Source of the DNA: Sipunculus nudus
Lineage: Eukaryota > Annelida > Sipuncula > Golfingiida > Sipunculidae
Direction: 5' to 3'
DNA: 64,000 nucleotides
Assembly: GCA_026874595.1 (NCBI GenBank)
Contig: CM049309.1
Span: 24,183,033 to 24,247,032 of the forward strand
Made by a program: the position numbers and the translations under genes. Shown piece after piece: positions 1-13,504 of the stretch (within the stretch, counting starts at the first letter, position 1; the number at the start of each line of letters is the position of its first letter). The notes beneath the pieces are model-generated. The model ran no database searches and had not been told where the DNA came from. It was given only the letters and a program-made list of their open reading frames with translations.

Positions 1-2450
1 AACCTACACCACAGGAAGGTGAAACGTTATTCACATGGAGGAACCTACACCACAGGAAGGTGAAACGTTATTCACATGGAGGAACCTACACCACAGGAAG
101 TTGACACATCATTCACATAGAGAAACCTACACCACAGGAAGGTGAAACGTTATTCACATAGAGAAACCTACACCACAGGAAGGTGAAACGTTATTCACAT
201 GGAGGAACCTACACCACAGGAAGGTGACACATCATTCACATAGAGAAACCTACACCACAGGAGGGTGAAACGTTATTCACATAGAGAAACCTACACCACA
301 GGAAGGTGAAACGTTATTCACATGGAGGAACCTACACCACAGGAGGGTGAAACGTCATTCACATAGAGAAACCTACACCACAGGAAGGTGAAACGTTATT
401 CACATGGAGGAACCTACACCACAGGAAGGTGAAACGTTATTCACATGGAGGAACCTACACCACAGGAAGTTGAAACGTTATTCACATTGAGGAACCTACA
501 CCACAGGAAGGTGAAACGTTATTCACATGGAGGAACCTACACCACAGGAAGGTGAAAAGTTATTCACATGGAGGAACCTACACCACAGGAAGTTGACACA
601 TCATTCACATAGAGAAACTTACACCACAGGAAGGTGAAACGTTATTCACATGGAGGAACCTACACCACAGGAAGGTGAAACGTTATTCACATGGAGGAAC
701 CTACACCACAGGAAGTTGACACATCATTCACATAGAGAAACCTACACCACAGGAAGGTGAAACGTTATTCACATAGAGAAACCTACACCACAGGAAGGTG
801 AAACGTAATTCACATGGAGGAACCCACACCACAGGAAGGTGAAACGTTATTCACATGGAGGAACCTACACCACAGGAAGGTGAAACGTCATTCATATAGA
901 GAAACCTATACCACAGGAAGGTGAAACGTCATTCACAAGGAGGGACCTACACCACAGGAAGGTGAAACGTAATTCACATGGCGGAACCTAAACCATAGGA
1001 AGGTGAAACGTTATTCACATGGAGGAACCTACACCACAGGAAGTTTAAACGTCATTCACAAAGAGAAACCTACACCACAGGAAGTTGAAACGTCATTCAC
1101 ATAGAGAAACCTACACCACAGGAAGGTGAAACGTCATTCACAAGGAGGGACCTACACCACAGGAAGGTGAAACGTTATTCACATAGAGAAACTTACACCA
1201 CAGGAAGGTGAAACGTCATTCACATGGAGGAACCTACACCACAGGCAGGTGAAACGCCATTCACATGGAGTAACCTACACCACAGGAAGGTGAAACGGTA
1301 TTCACATAGAGGAACCTACACCATAGGAAGGTGAAACGTTACTCACATGGAGTAACCTACACCACAGGAAGGTAAAACGTCATTCACATGGAGTAACCTA
1401 CACCACAGGAAGGGGAAACGTCATTCACATTGAGGAACCTACACCACAGGAAGGTGAAACGTCATATACATGAAGGCACCTACACCAAAGGACGATAAAA
1501 CGTCGTTCACATGGAGGAACCTACACTACAAGAAGGTAAAACGTCATTCACATGGAGTAACCTACACCACAGGAAGGGGAAATGTCATTCACATTGAGGA
1601 ACCTACACCACAGGAAAGGGAAACGTCATTCACATTGAGGAACCTACACAACAGGAAGTTGAAACGTCATATACATGAAGGCACCTACACCAAAGGACGA
1701 TGAAACGTCATTCACCTGAAGGCACCTACACCAAAGGACGATGAAACGTCATTCACCTGAAGGCACCTATATCACAGGAAGGTGAAACGTCATTCACACG
1801 GAAGAACTTACACTAAAGGACGATGACACGTCATTCACATGCAGAGACCCTACACAACAGGAAGGTGAAACGTCATTCACATGGAGTAACCTACACCACA
1901 GGAAGGGGAAACGTCATTCACATTGAGGAACCTACACAACAGGAAGTTGAAACGTCATATACATGAAGGCACCTACACCAAAGGACGATGAAACGTCATT
2001 CACCTGAAGGCACCTATATCACAGGAAGGTGAAACGTCATTCACACGGAAGAACTTACACTAAAGGACGATGACACGTCATTCACACGGAAGAACTTACA
2101 CTAAAGGACGATGACACGTCATTCACACGGAGAGACCCTACACCACAGGACGAGGAAACGTCATTCACATTGAGGAACCTACACCAAAAGAGGATTAGAC
2201 GTCATTCACATGGAGTAACCCACACAACGGGAAGATGAAACGTCGTTCACATGAAGGCACCTACACCACAGGAAGGTGAAACGTTATTCGCATGAAGGCA
2301 CCTTAGCCACAGGATGGAGACATGTCATTCACATGGAGGCACCTATACCAAAGGAAATGAAACGTTATTCGTATGAAGGCACCTAAACCACAGGACGGAG
2401 ACATGTCATTCACTTTGAGGCACCTACAGCACGGGAAGTGGACAATGCAC
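1..2450. repeat. 41-bp tandem satellite, family 1
   Basis: About 59 head-to-tail copies of a 41-bp monomer. The unit starts AACCTACACCACAGGAAGG and continues TGAAACGTTATTCACATGG before the next AACCTAC. Copies differ mainly in the last ten bases (catggagg, catagaga, cattgagg) and in GGAAGG versus GGAAGTT. The array continues past the left window edge. Divergence rises from about position 1450 rightwards, as expected towards the edge of a satellite. Short open frames inside it (for example 1470-1703) are by-products of the repeat. No function can be read from the sequence. Confidence 0.97.
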
Positions 2451-2570
2451 TTGATCTAAGGATCCTACATCACCTGACGAACAAATGTCAAAAGTCTGGC
2501 AATGACTTTCAGATGAAACCAACATCAAGGAACCATCTAGCGTCACTTACATGTTGAAACCTACAGCACA
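2281..2570. repeat. Junction between two 41-bp satellite families
   Basis: Degenerate monomers here mix features of both flanking arrays. The left part keeps ACAGGA and CATTCACATGG of family 1. The right part gains CTACAGCACGG, AACCATCT and CATGATGAAACC of family 2. There is no unrelated sequence between the arrays, so they look like diverged descendants of one ancestral 41-bp monomer rather than two independent insertions. The phylogenetic reading is inference. Confidence 0.7.
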
Positions 2571-4146
2571 GAACCTCCTTACGCCACTGATATGATGAAA
2601 CCTACAGCACGGAACCATCTTACGCCATTTGCATGACGAAACCTAAAGCATGTAACCATCTAACGTCACTTACATCATGACACCTACATCACGGAACCAT
2701 CTTCGCCACTAACATGATGAAACCTACAGCACGGAACCGTCTTATGTCATCTGCATGATGAAACCTACAGCACGGAACCATCTAACGCCATTTGCATGAC
2801 GAAACCTAAAGCACGTAACCATCTAACGTCACTTGCATCATGACACCTACATCACGGAACCATCTTTGCCACTAACATGATGAAACCTACAGCACGGAAC
2901 CTCCTTACGCCACTGATATGATGAAACCTGCATCAAGGAACCATCTTACGCCATTTGCATGACGAAACCTAAAGCACGTAACCATCTAACGTCACTTACA
3001 TCATGACACCTACATCACGGAACCATCTTTGCCACTAACATGATGAAACCTACAGCACGGAACCTCCTTACGCCACTGATATGATGAAACCTGCATCAAG
3101 GAACCATCTTACGCCATTTGCATGACGAAACCTAAAGCACGTAACCATCTAACGTCACTTACATCATGACACCTACATCACGGAACCATCTTTGCCACTA
3201 ACATGATGAAACCTACAGCACGGAACCTCCTTACGCCACTGATATGATGAAACCTGCATCAAGGAACCATCTTACGCCATTTGCATGACGAAACCTAAAG
3301 CACGTAACCATCTAACGTCACTTACATCATGACACCTACATCACGGAACCATCTTCGCCACTAACATGATGAAACCTACAGCACGGAACCGTCTTATGTC
3401 ATCTGCATGATGAAACCTACAGCACGGAACCATCTAACGCCATTTGCATGACGAAACCTAAAGCACGTAACCATCTAACGTCACTTGCATCATGACACCT
3501 ACATCACGGAAACATCTTTGCCACTAACATGATGAAACCTACAGCACGGAACCTCCTTACGCCACTGATATGATGAAACCTGCATCAAGGAACCATCTTA
3601 CGCCATTTGCATGACGAAACCTAAAGCACGTAACCATCTAACGTCACTTACATCATGACACCTACATCACGGAACCATCTTTGCCACTAACATGATGAAA
3701 CCTACAGCACGGAACCTCCTTACGCCACTGATATGATGAAACCTGCATCAAGGAACCATCTTACGCCATTTGCATGACGAAACCTAAAGCACGTAACCAT
3801 CTAACGTCACTTACATCATGACACCTACATCACGGAACCATCTTTGCCACTAACATGATGAAACCTACAGCACGGAACCTCCTTACGCCACTGATATGAT
3901 GAAACCTGCATCAAGGAACCATCTTACGCCATTTGCATGACGAAACCTAAAGCACGTAACCATCTAACGTCACTTACATCATGACACCTACATCACGGAA
4001 CCATCTTTGCCACTAACATGATGAAACCTACAGCACGGAACCTCCTTACGCCACTGATATGATGAAACCTGCATCAAGGAACCATCTTACGCCATTTGCA
4101 TGACGAAACCTAAAGCACGTAACCATCTAACGTCACTTACATCATG

Positions 4147-4187
4147 ACATCTACATCAAGTAACCATCTTACGCCATTTGCATGACG
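4147..4187. repeat. Hybrid D/B monomer marking a two-monomer deletion
   Basis: The monomer starts as type D (GACATCTACATC) and switches after AAG to the 3' part of type B (TAACCATCTTACGCC). This removes the intervening A and half-monomers, leaving an 82-bp C+hybrid dimer. The same junction recurs at 4881, 8996 and 9730, so a single event was probably copied afterwards. It is a footprint of unequal crossing-over inside a monomer. Confidence 0.8.
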
Positions 4188-5490
4188 AAACCTAAAGCAC
4201 GTAACCATCTAACGTCACTTACATCATGACACCTACATCACGGAACCATCTTTGCCACTAACATGATGAAACCTACAGCACGGAACCTCCTTACGCCACT
4301 GATATGATGAAACCTGCATCAAGGAACCATCTTACGCCATTTGCATGACGAAACCTAAAGCACGTAACCATCTAACGTCACTTACATCATGACACCTACA
4401 TCACGGAACCATCTTTGCCACTAACATGATGAAACCTACAGCACGGAACCTCCTTACGCCACTGATATGATGAAACCTGCATCAAGGAACCATCTTACGC
4501 CATTTGCATGACGAAACCTAAAGCACGTAACCATCTAACGTCACTTACATCATGACACCTACATCACGGAACCATCTTTGCCACTAACATGATGAAACCT
4601 ACAGCACGGAACCTCCTTACGCCACTGATATGATGAAACCTGCATCAAGGAACCATCTTACGCCATTTGCATGACGAAACCTAAAGCACGTAACCATCTA
4701 ACGTCACTTACATCATGACACCTACATCACGGAACCATCTTTGCCACTAACATGATGAAACCTACAGCACGGAACCTCCTTACGCCACTGATATGATGAA
4801 ACCTGCATCAAGGAACCATCTTACGCCATTTGCATGACGAAACCTAAAGCACGTAACCATCTAACGTCACTTACATCATGACATCTACATCAAGTAACCA
4901 TCTTACGCCATTTGCATGACGAAACCTAAAGCACGTAACCATCTAACGTCACTTACATCATGACACCTACATCACGGAACCATCTTCGCCACTAACATGA
5001 TGAAACCTACAGCACGGAACCTCCTTACGCCACTGATATGATGAAACCTACAGCACGGAACCATCTTACGCCATTTGCATGACGAAACCTAAAGCATGTA
5101 ACCATCTAACGTCACTTACATCATGACACCTACATCACGGATCCATCTTCGCCACTAACATGTTGAAACCTACAGCACGGAACCTCCTTACGCCACTGAT
5201 ATGATGAAACCTGCATCAAGGAACCATCTTACGCCATTTGCATGACGAAACCTAAAGCATGTAACCATCTAACGTCACTTACATCATGACATCTACATCA
5301 CGGAACCATCTTTGCCACTAACATGATGAAACCTACAGCACGGAACCTCCTTACGCCACTGATATGATGAAACCTGCATCAAGGAACCATCTTACGCCAT
5401 TTGCATGACGAAACCTAAAGCACGTAACCATCTAACGTCACTTACATCATGACATCTACATCACGGAACCATCTTCGCCACTAACATGAT

Positions 5491-6142
5491 GAAACCTACA
5501 GCACGGAACCGTCTTATGTCATCTGCATGATGAAACCTACAGCACGGAACCATCTAACGCCATTTGCATGACGAAACCTAAAGCACGTAACCATCTAACG
5601 TCACTTACATCATGACATCTACATCACGGAACCATCTTCGCCACTAAAATGATGAAACCTACAGCACGGAACCGTCTTATGTCATCTGCATGATGAAACC
5701 TACAGCACGGAACCATCTAACGCCATTTGCATGACGAAACCTAAAGCACGTAACCATCTAACGTCACTTACATCATGACATCTACATCACGGAATCATCT
5801 TCGCCACTAAAATGATGAAACCTACAGCACGGAACCGTCTTATGTCATCTGCATGATGAAACCTACAGCACGGAACCATCTAACGCCATTTGCATGACGA
5901 AACCTAAAGCACGTAACCATCTAACGTCACTTACATCATGACATCTACATCACGGAACCATCTTCGCCACTAAAATGATGAAACCTACAGCACGGAACCG
6001 TCTTATGTCATCTGCATGATGAAACCTACAGCACGGAACCATCTAACGCCATTTGCATGACGAAACCTAAAGCACGTAACCATCTAACGTCACTTACATC
6101 ATGACATCTACATCACGGAACCATCTTTGCCACTTACATGAT
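5491..6142. repeat. Block of four type-II 163-bp tetramers
   Basis: Four consecutive higher-order units start at 5491, 5654, 5817 and 5980, each exactly 163 bp. All use the A' monomer with AACCGTCTTATGTCATC and B' with CATCTAACGCCATTTGC. The D monomer changes from CACTAACATGAT to CACTAAAATGAT in this block. Uniformity within the block and difference from the neighbouring type-I block indicate local amplification. Confidence 0.85.
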
Positions 6143-7527
6143 GAAACCTACAGCACGGAACCTCCTTACGCCACTGATATGATGAAACCTGCATCAAGGA
6201 ACCATCTTACGCCATTTGCATGACGAAACCTAAAGCATGTAACCATCTAACGTCACTTACATCATGACACCTACATCACGGAACCATCTTCGCCACTAAA
6301 ATGATGAAACCTACAGCACGGAACCATCTAACGCCATGTGCATGATGAAACCTAAAGCACGTAACCATCTAACGTCACTTACATCATGACACCTACATCA
6401 CGGAACCATCTTCGCCACTAAAATGATGAAACCTACAGCACGGAACCGTCTTATGTCATCTGCATGATGAAACCTACAGCACGGAACCATCTAACGCCAT
6501 TTGCATGACGAAACCTAAAGCACGTAACCATCTAACGTCACTTACATCATGACATCTACATCACGGAACCATCTTCGCCACTAACATGTTGAAACCTACA
6601 GCACGGAACCTCCTTACGCCACTGATATGATGAAACCTGCATCAAGGAACCATCTTACGCCATTTGCATGACGAAACCTAAAGCATGTAACCATCTAACG
6701 TCACTTACATCATGACACCTACATCACGGAACCATCTTCGCCACTAAAATGATGAAACCTACAGCACGGAACCATCTAACGCCATGTGCATGATGAAACC
6801 TAAAGCACGTAACCATCTAACGTCACTTACATCATGACACCTACATCACGGAACCATCTTCGCCACTAAAATGATGAAACCTACAGCACGGAACCGTCTT
6901 ATGTCATCTGCATGATGAAACCTACAGCACGGAACCATCTAACGCCATTTGCATGACGAAACCTAAAGCACGTAACCATCTAACGTCACTTACATCATGA
7001 CATCTACATCACGGAACCATCTTCGCCACTAACATGTTGAAACCTACAGCACGGAACCTCCTTACGCCACTGATATGATGAAACCTGCATCAAGGAACCA
7101 TCTTACGCCATTTGCATGACGAAACCTAAAGCACGTAACCATCTAACGTCACTTACATCATGACACCTACATCACGGAACCATCTTCGCCACTAACATGA
7201 TGAAACCTACAGCACGGAACCTCCTTACGCCACTGATATGATGAAACCTGCATCAAGGAACCATCTTACGCCATTTGCATGACGAAACCTAAAGCACGTA
7301 TCCATCTAACGTCACTTACATCATGACACCTACATCACGGAACCATCTTCGCCACTAACATGATGAAACCTACAGCACGGAACCTCCTTACGCCACTGAT
7401 ATGATGAAACCTGCATCAAGGAACCATCTTACGCCATTTGCATGACGAAACCTAAAGCATGTAACCATCTAACGTCACTTACATCATGACACCTACATCA
7501 CGGAACCATCTTCGCCACTAAAATGAT

Positions 7528-7893
7528 GAAACCTACAGCACGGAACCATCTAACGCCATGTGCATGATGAAACCTAAAGCACGTAACCATCTAACGTCAC
7601 TTACATCATGACACCTACATCACGGAACCATCTTCGCCACTAAAATGATGAAACCTACAGCACGGAACCATCTAACGCCATGTGCATGATGAAACCTAAA
7701 GCACGTAACCATCTAACGTCACTTACATCATGACACCTACATCACGGAACCATCTTCGCCACTAAAATGATGAAACCTACAGCACGGAACCATCTAACGC
7801 CATGTGCATGATGAAACCTAAAGCACGTAACCATCTAACGTCACTTACATCATGACACCTACATCACGGAACCATCTTCGCCACTAACATGAT
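7528..7893. repeat. Block of three 122-bp trimers
   Basis: Three consecutive trimers start at 7528, 7650 and 7772. Each consists of a monomer with AACGCCATGTGCATGAT, a C monomer and a D monomer (41+41+40 bp). The trimer also occurs singly near 6300 and 6750. It can be explained as a tetramer that lost one monomer and then amplified. Confidence 0.85.
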
Positions 7894-10620
7894 GAAACCT
7901 ACAGCACGGAACCTCCTTACGCCACTGATATGATGAAACCTGCATCAAGGAACCATCTTACGCCATTTGCATGACGAAACCTAAAGCATGTAACCATCTA
8001 ACGTCACTTACATCATGACACCTACATCACGGAACCATCTTCGCCACTAAAATGATGAAACCTACAGCACGGAACCGTCTTATGTCATCTGCATGATGAA
8101 ACCTACAGCACGGAACCATCTAACGCCATTTGCATGACGAAACCTAAAGCACGTAACCATCTAACGTCACTTACATCATGACATCTACATCACGGAACCA
8201 TCTTCGCCACTAACATGTTGAAACCTACAGCACGGAACCTCCTTACGCCACTGATATGATGAAACCTGCATCAAGGAACCATCTTACGCCATTTGCATGA
8301 CGAAACCTAAAGCACGTAACCATCTAACGTCACTTACATCATGACACCTACATCACGGAACCATCTTCGCCACTAACATGATGAAACCTACAGCACGGAA
8401 CCTCCTTACGCCACTGATATGATGAAACCTGCATCAAGGAACCATCTTACGCCATTTGCATGACGAAACCTAAAGCACGTATCCATCTAACGTCACTTAC
8501 ATCATGACATCTACATCACGGAACCATCTTTGCCACTTACATGATGAAACCTACAGCACGGAACCTCCTTACGCCACTGATATGATGAAACCTGCATCAA
8601 GGAACCATCTTACGCCATTTGCATGATGAAACCTAAAGCACGTAACCATCTAACGTCACTTACATCATGACACCTACATCACGGAACCATCTTTGCCACT
8701 AACATGATGAAACCTACAGCACGGAACCTCCTTACGCCACTGATATGATGAAACCTGCATCAAGGAACCATCTTACGCCATTTGCATGACGAAACCTAAA
8801 GCACGTAACCATCTAACGTCACTTACATCATGACATCTACATCACGGAACCATCTTTGCCACTTACATGATGAAACCTACAGCACGGAACCTCCTTACGC
8901 CACTGATATGATGAAACCTGCATCAAGGAACCATCTTACGCCATTTGCATGACGAAACCTAAAGCACGTAACCATCTAACGTCACTTACATCATGACATC
9001 TACATCAAGTAACCATCTTACGCCATTTGCATGACGAAACCTAAAGCACGTAACCATCTAACGTCACTTACATCATGACACCTACATCACGGAACCATCT
9101 TCGCCACTAACATGATGAAACCTACAGCACGGAACCGTCTTATGTCATCTGCATGATGAAACCTACAGCACGGAACCATCTAACGCCATTTGCATGACGA
9201 AACCTAAAGCACGTAACCATCTAACGTCACTTGCATCATGACATCTACATCACGGAACCATCTTTGCCACTTACATGATGAAACCTACAGCACGGAACCT
9301 CCTTACGCCACTGATATGATGAAACCTGCATCAAGGAACCATCTTACGCCATTTGCATGACGAAACCTAAAGCACGTAACCATCTAACGTCACTTACATC
9401 ATGACATCTACATCACGGAACCATCTTTGCCACTTACATGATGAAACCTACAGCACGGAACCTCCTTACGCCACTGATATGATGAAACCTGCATCAAGGA
9501 ACCATCTTACGCCATTTGCATGACGAAACCTAAAGCACGTAACCATCTAACGTCACTTACATCATGACATCTACATCACGGAACCATCTTTGCCACTTAC
9601 ATGATGAAACCTACAGCACGGAACCTCCTTACGCCACTGATATGATGAAACCTGCATCAAGGAACCATCTTACGCCATTTGCATGACGAAACCTAAAGCA
9701 CGTAACCATCTAACGTCACTTACATCATGACATCTACATCAAGTAACCATCTTACGCCATTTGCATGACGAAACCTAAAGCACGTAACCATCTAACGTCA
9801 CTTACATCATGACACCTACATCACGGAATCATCTTCGCCACTAAAATGATGAAACCTACAGCACGGAACCGTCTTATGTCATCTGCATGATGAAACCTAC
9901 AGCACGGAACCATCTAACGCCATTTGCATGACGAAACCTAAAGCACGTAACCATCTAACGTCACTTACATCATGACATCTACATCACGGAACCATCTTCG
10001 CCACTAAAATGATGAAACCTACAGCACGGAACCGTCTAATGTCATTTGCATGATGAAACCTAAAGCACGTAACCATCTTACGCCACTGATATGATGAAAC
10101 CTGCATCAAGGAACCATCTTACGCCATTTGCATGACGAAACCTAAAGCATGTAACCATCTAACGTCACTTACATCATGACACCTACATCACGGAACCATC
10201 TTCGCCACTAACATGATGAAACCTACAGCACGGAACCGTCTTATGTCATCTGCATGATGAAATCTACAGCACGGAACCATCTAATGCCAATTGCATGACG
10301 AAACCTAAAGCATTTAACCAACTTATGTCACTTACATCATGACATCTACATCACGGAACCATCTTACGCCACTAACATGATGAAACCTACAGCACGGAAC
10401 CATCTAACGTCATTTGCGTGATGAAGTCTACAGCACGGAACCATCAAACGCCATGTGCATGACGAAACCTAAAGCACGTAACCATCTAACGTCACTTACA
10501 TCATGACACCTACATCACGGAACAATCTTACGCCACTAACATGATGAAACCTACAGCACGGAAACATCTTACGCCACTAACGTGATGAAACCTACAGCAC
10601 GGACCAATCAAACGACACTT

Positions 10621-13330
10621 CATGATAAAACCATCTGATGTCTGTCATAGCATCTAAACAGTTCAGTGCATATGTCATAGGCTCAACCACAAAATGCAAG
10701 CGAATCAATTCTAACAGTTTTTGAACTGAGGATTCAACATATGAAACATGAAATATATGAGTTTTAATTACGAGAATATGTTTATAATTAGCTATCACTT
10801 ATCTGATATTTATTAAAGGAATTCGGTCCACCTTTGTTCGCAATGTTCTCTAAAACAGCGTTGTGTATACCGCAGTGTCCTCGCCGATATGAGAATAAAT
10901 AATTTTTAATGTACAAATCTTTTTCAGTGATTTTTGCATTATTTTCAATGATCTGCGTTGAGGTTCCTACCGAAAACAGCCGAACTGTCTTCGGCAAAGG
11001 CTGGAATGCCTGTGCGGTCCAATGCAGCCCATGATTAAGGACTATATTGTGCAAATGAATAATCCAAAATTTCAGTGAAGGATGTAAGCATGTTTGGCCC
11101 TGACATTTGACCCAGGCTCTGACCCACGTGCGTATACAGAAAATGTGAAAAACACATAACTTTTGCTTTATGAAAAAGTAAGGGTTAAAACTAAGGGGGA
11201 TAAATGACAAGAACTAATACAAGGTCCCCGTTTCCGGAAAAGGGGCGGGGATTGGGTTTCCAGGACTCAAAATTGATTTGATACGATTAAAAAACGATTC
11301 CGACTACAACTGGGTCCGCTTCTGCTACTAACGAGGTATACATATTAAAATGTACATTAAATTCATCGTTCATGTCTCATCACATCAACCTTTTCTTTAT
11401 ACGTCCAACAATAGTAACCAGTCAAAGATCATCGAAAACCTGAATGCCCCCGCGTCCCATAATGGTTCGCAAATGTAAAAATTATCACTCACCTGGTCTT
11501 CAAGGTAAACATAACGATACATATGAATTTCTTGGCGTGACCGCAGTGCAACAAAATAAATGCAATAATGACAGTATCCCATTGAAAATCATTATTTTCT
11601 TTAACTTTAAGAATAAAAAACTGAGCCAATATTCTTCATATTAGTTAATTCATCTCCCAAACCCTGGTAAAGCCCGGTATACCGGGTTTATCAGCTAGCT
11701 AATCATATAATAAAAAACGTAGGTTTCGCAAAGGTTGTGCCAAATTCACCCTTTATCCCTTATGTAATATGTCAAACTAGAAAGCGGTTAAAGAGCGCAG
11801 ACCACCGCCAGTGGAGTTCCTTTTCTCCCTACTGTTATATTTTTCAAAAGGTTAAATTGTAACATATCGATGAGATGTATGTCCGATAATATTTAGTATA
11901 ATATCACTATTATATAATAATATCATAATCAGGGCACAAGTTTTACATCTCACAATAAAAAGATAAAATTGATATAATTATAATAATAAAAAACCCTGGG
12001 ATTATTTAATTAGTACATGAGGTTATGATATAATAGCTTTTGAGAATAAAATTGAACAACTCGCTGCTAAAACTTTGGAGAGAACTCATTTTAGCTCAAG
12101 GACGCTATTTGTACAATCCAAACAAATTTAAAATGTATAAAATAAATGACAGATGAACAACATTTTATGACTTCTGTATATTTTCTAGTCTCGTGCACAT
12201 ACAACCTGTGGTTAGCTTAGTACTTACATGGGCTGTTTAATTAGCAGTGTGTCCTGCGTGTAAAGCGCAATGAGAGACGTGTTATACCTCATCAGTGCTC
12301 TGGGCATTGATACAACAAAAGAAATAGACTTACACCTATATATATATGTGTAACAATGGATAGGAAGCTTTTCAACAAAAGAAAAAAACATATGCTGTGA
12401 TCCAGATTACCTACAAAATTTAACAGAATGTTCCTTGGGTGGTTTTCAAACCCTCCAAAAATTTGCAATAAAATCTACTCATAACTAATGTAGCTCTCGC
12501 CGAGTGTAGGAGGTATAATAAAAGGGTGCGGGATTTGCAAACTGCTGTAGTGGTATCATAATATTATGAATTTGTATGATAATGAGCTGCTGTGATTATT
12601 TTGTTCATTAACTAAATCATATTAATGGCATTTCCATGATATAACGACATTACCGTGGTAATACAGTTTTATCACAACTGTCTTGATTCTCAAAATATTT
12701 TGCATTGAAATGCCAATTCCCAAGTGGCTTGTATTGCCCTGCATTACAGGGTACCAATTTCATATCTGAAATGCATGTAGCTTGACTTAGTTTTCCTTAT
12801 ATAGCTTAAATAAATTAAAGTGGGTTATAATTTTAATCTTGAAGAGATCCAGGAAAAGTTAATGCAAATGGAGAATGAAAATATGTAATTCAGTTGTATA
12901 CTGCATAAGGTACGTTTTACCAAAGCGCTTCCTGGCCCTGGATGAGGTAGTATATGTTTGTATCCTTCAAGGGGATATGTATAACATCCTCACACAAACA
13001 ATAAAACCATTCATCATAAACCAGTGTTTAAACCAGTTGGTATATAACTCACAGAACAAGCTGACCTTATAATATACACGTCATCTTCCATCTTCAGGCA
13101 ACAGTAAAACATTGCCCTGTAATACATGTATAGAGGCTCAGGGGCGTCAATATAAGGGGAGGGGGTAGTGATTAGTATAATCACCCATTACTATTCAGAA
13201 AATAATATTTATACAATGGACATAAAATATGTGAACAATTAGTATTACAGTTCCATTTCTGCTTTTCCGCATGATTGATCAGCCAAGCATAAGTTATGTA
13301 TAAAAGAAATTATTTTGAATTACCTCAATT
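10621..13330. other. AT-rich unique sequence, no gene supported
   Basis: The satellite decays at about 10620 and unique sequence follows. The longest frame (minus strand, 10788-11210, 140 codons) has no motif I recognise and is probably fortuitous. A near-perfect 20-bp palindrome lies at 11670-11689, centred on CCCGGTATACCGGG. The remainder is AT-rich with no repeat or domain that I can support. Confidence 0.5.
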
Positions 13331-13335
13331 AGTGT

Positions 13336-13338
<3 letters not shown>

Positions 13339-13398
<60 letters not shown>
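13339..13398. repeat. (TA)n microsatellite
   Basis: An uninterrupted run of about 30 TA dinucleotides. It is followed at 13482-13504 by a C-rich run. Confidence 0.98.
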
Positions 13399-13402
<4 letters not shown>

Positions 13403-13504
13403 ATATATATGTATAAATATGAGGTTGTATATATGTAATATTCGTGGGTTTAAAAAAATCTATAACTGACGGCCCTGAATCACCCCCCCCCACCCCCCAC
13501 CCCA

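Larger units (their letters stand above)
2530..10620. repeat. 41-bp satellite, family 2, with higher-order repeats
   Basis: About 200 monomers of 40-41 bp, each around GAAACCTA..GCACGGAACC. Four monomer types recur in fixed order. A ends CACTGATATGAT, B contains CTGCATCAAGGAACC, C contains CTAAAGCACGTAACC, and D starts GACACCTACATCACGG and is 40 bp. Together they make a 163-bp higher-order unit; for example the A monomer starts at 2882, 3045 and 3208, exactly 163 apart. A second tetramer type has A monomers containing AACCGTCTTATGTCATC. Trimers of 122 bp and dimers of 82 bp also occur. Such ordered multimers are typical of satellites homogenised by unequal exchange. A centromeric or heterochromatic role is possible but not shown. 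Confidence 0.97.

Noticed and set aside
1470-1703. 77-codon frame in the left satellite
   Set aside because: Consists only of repeat units; openness is due to the 41-bp monomers.
1-10620. CRISPR-like array
   Set aside because: Monomers are contiguous without unique spacers, and the sequence is eukaryotic.
2530-10620. CENP-B-box-like motif in the satellite
   Set aside because: I looked for a TTCG....A..CGGG pattern in the common monomers and did not see it.
10788-11210. 140-codon minus-strand frame as a gene
   Set aside because: No recognisable motif, no homologous pattern and AT-rich flanks; probably chance.
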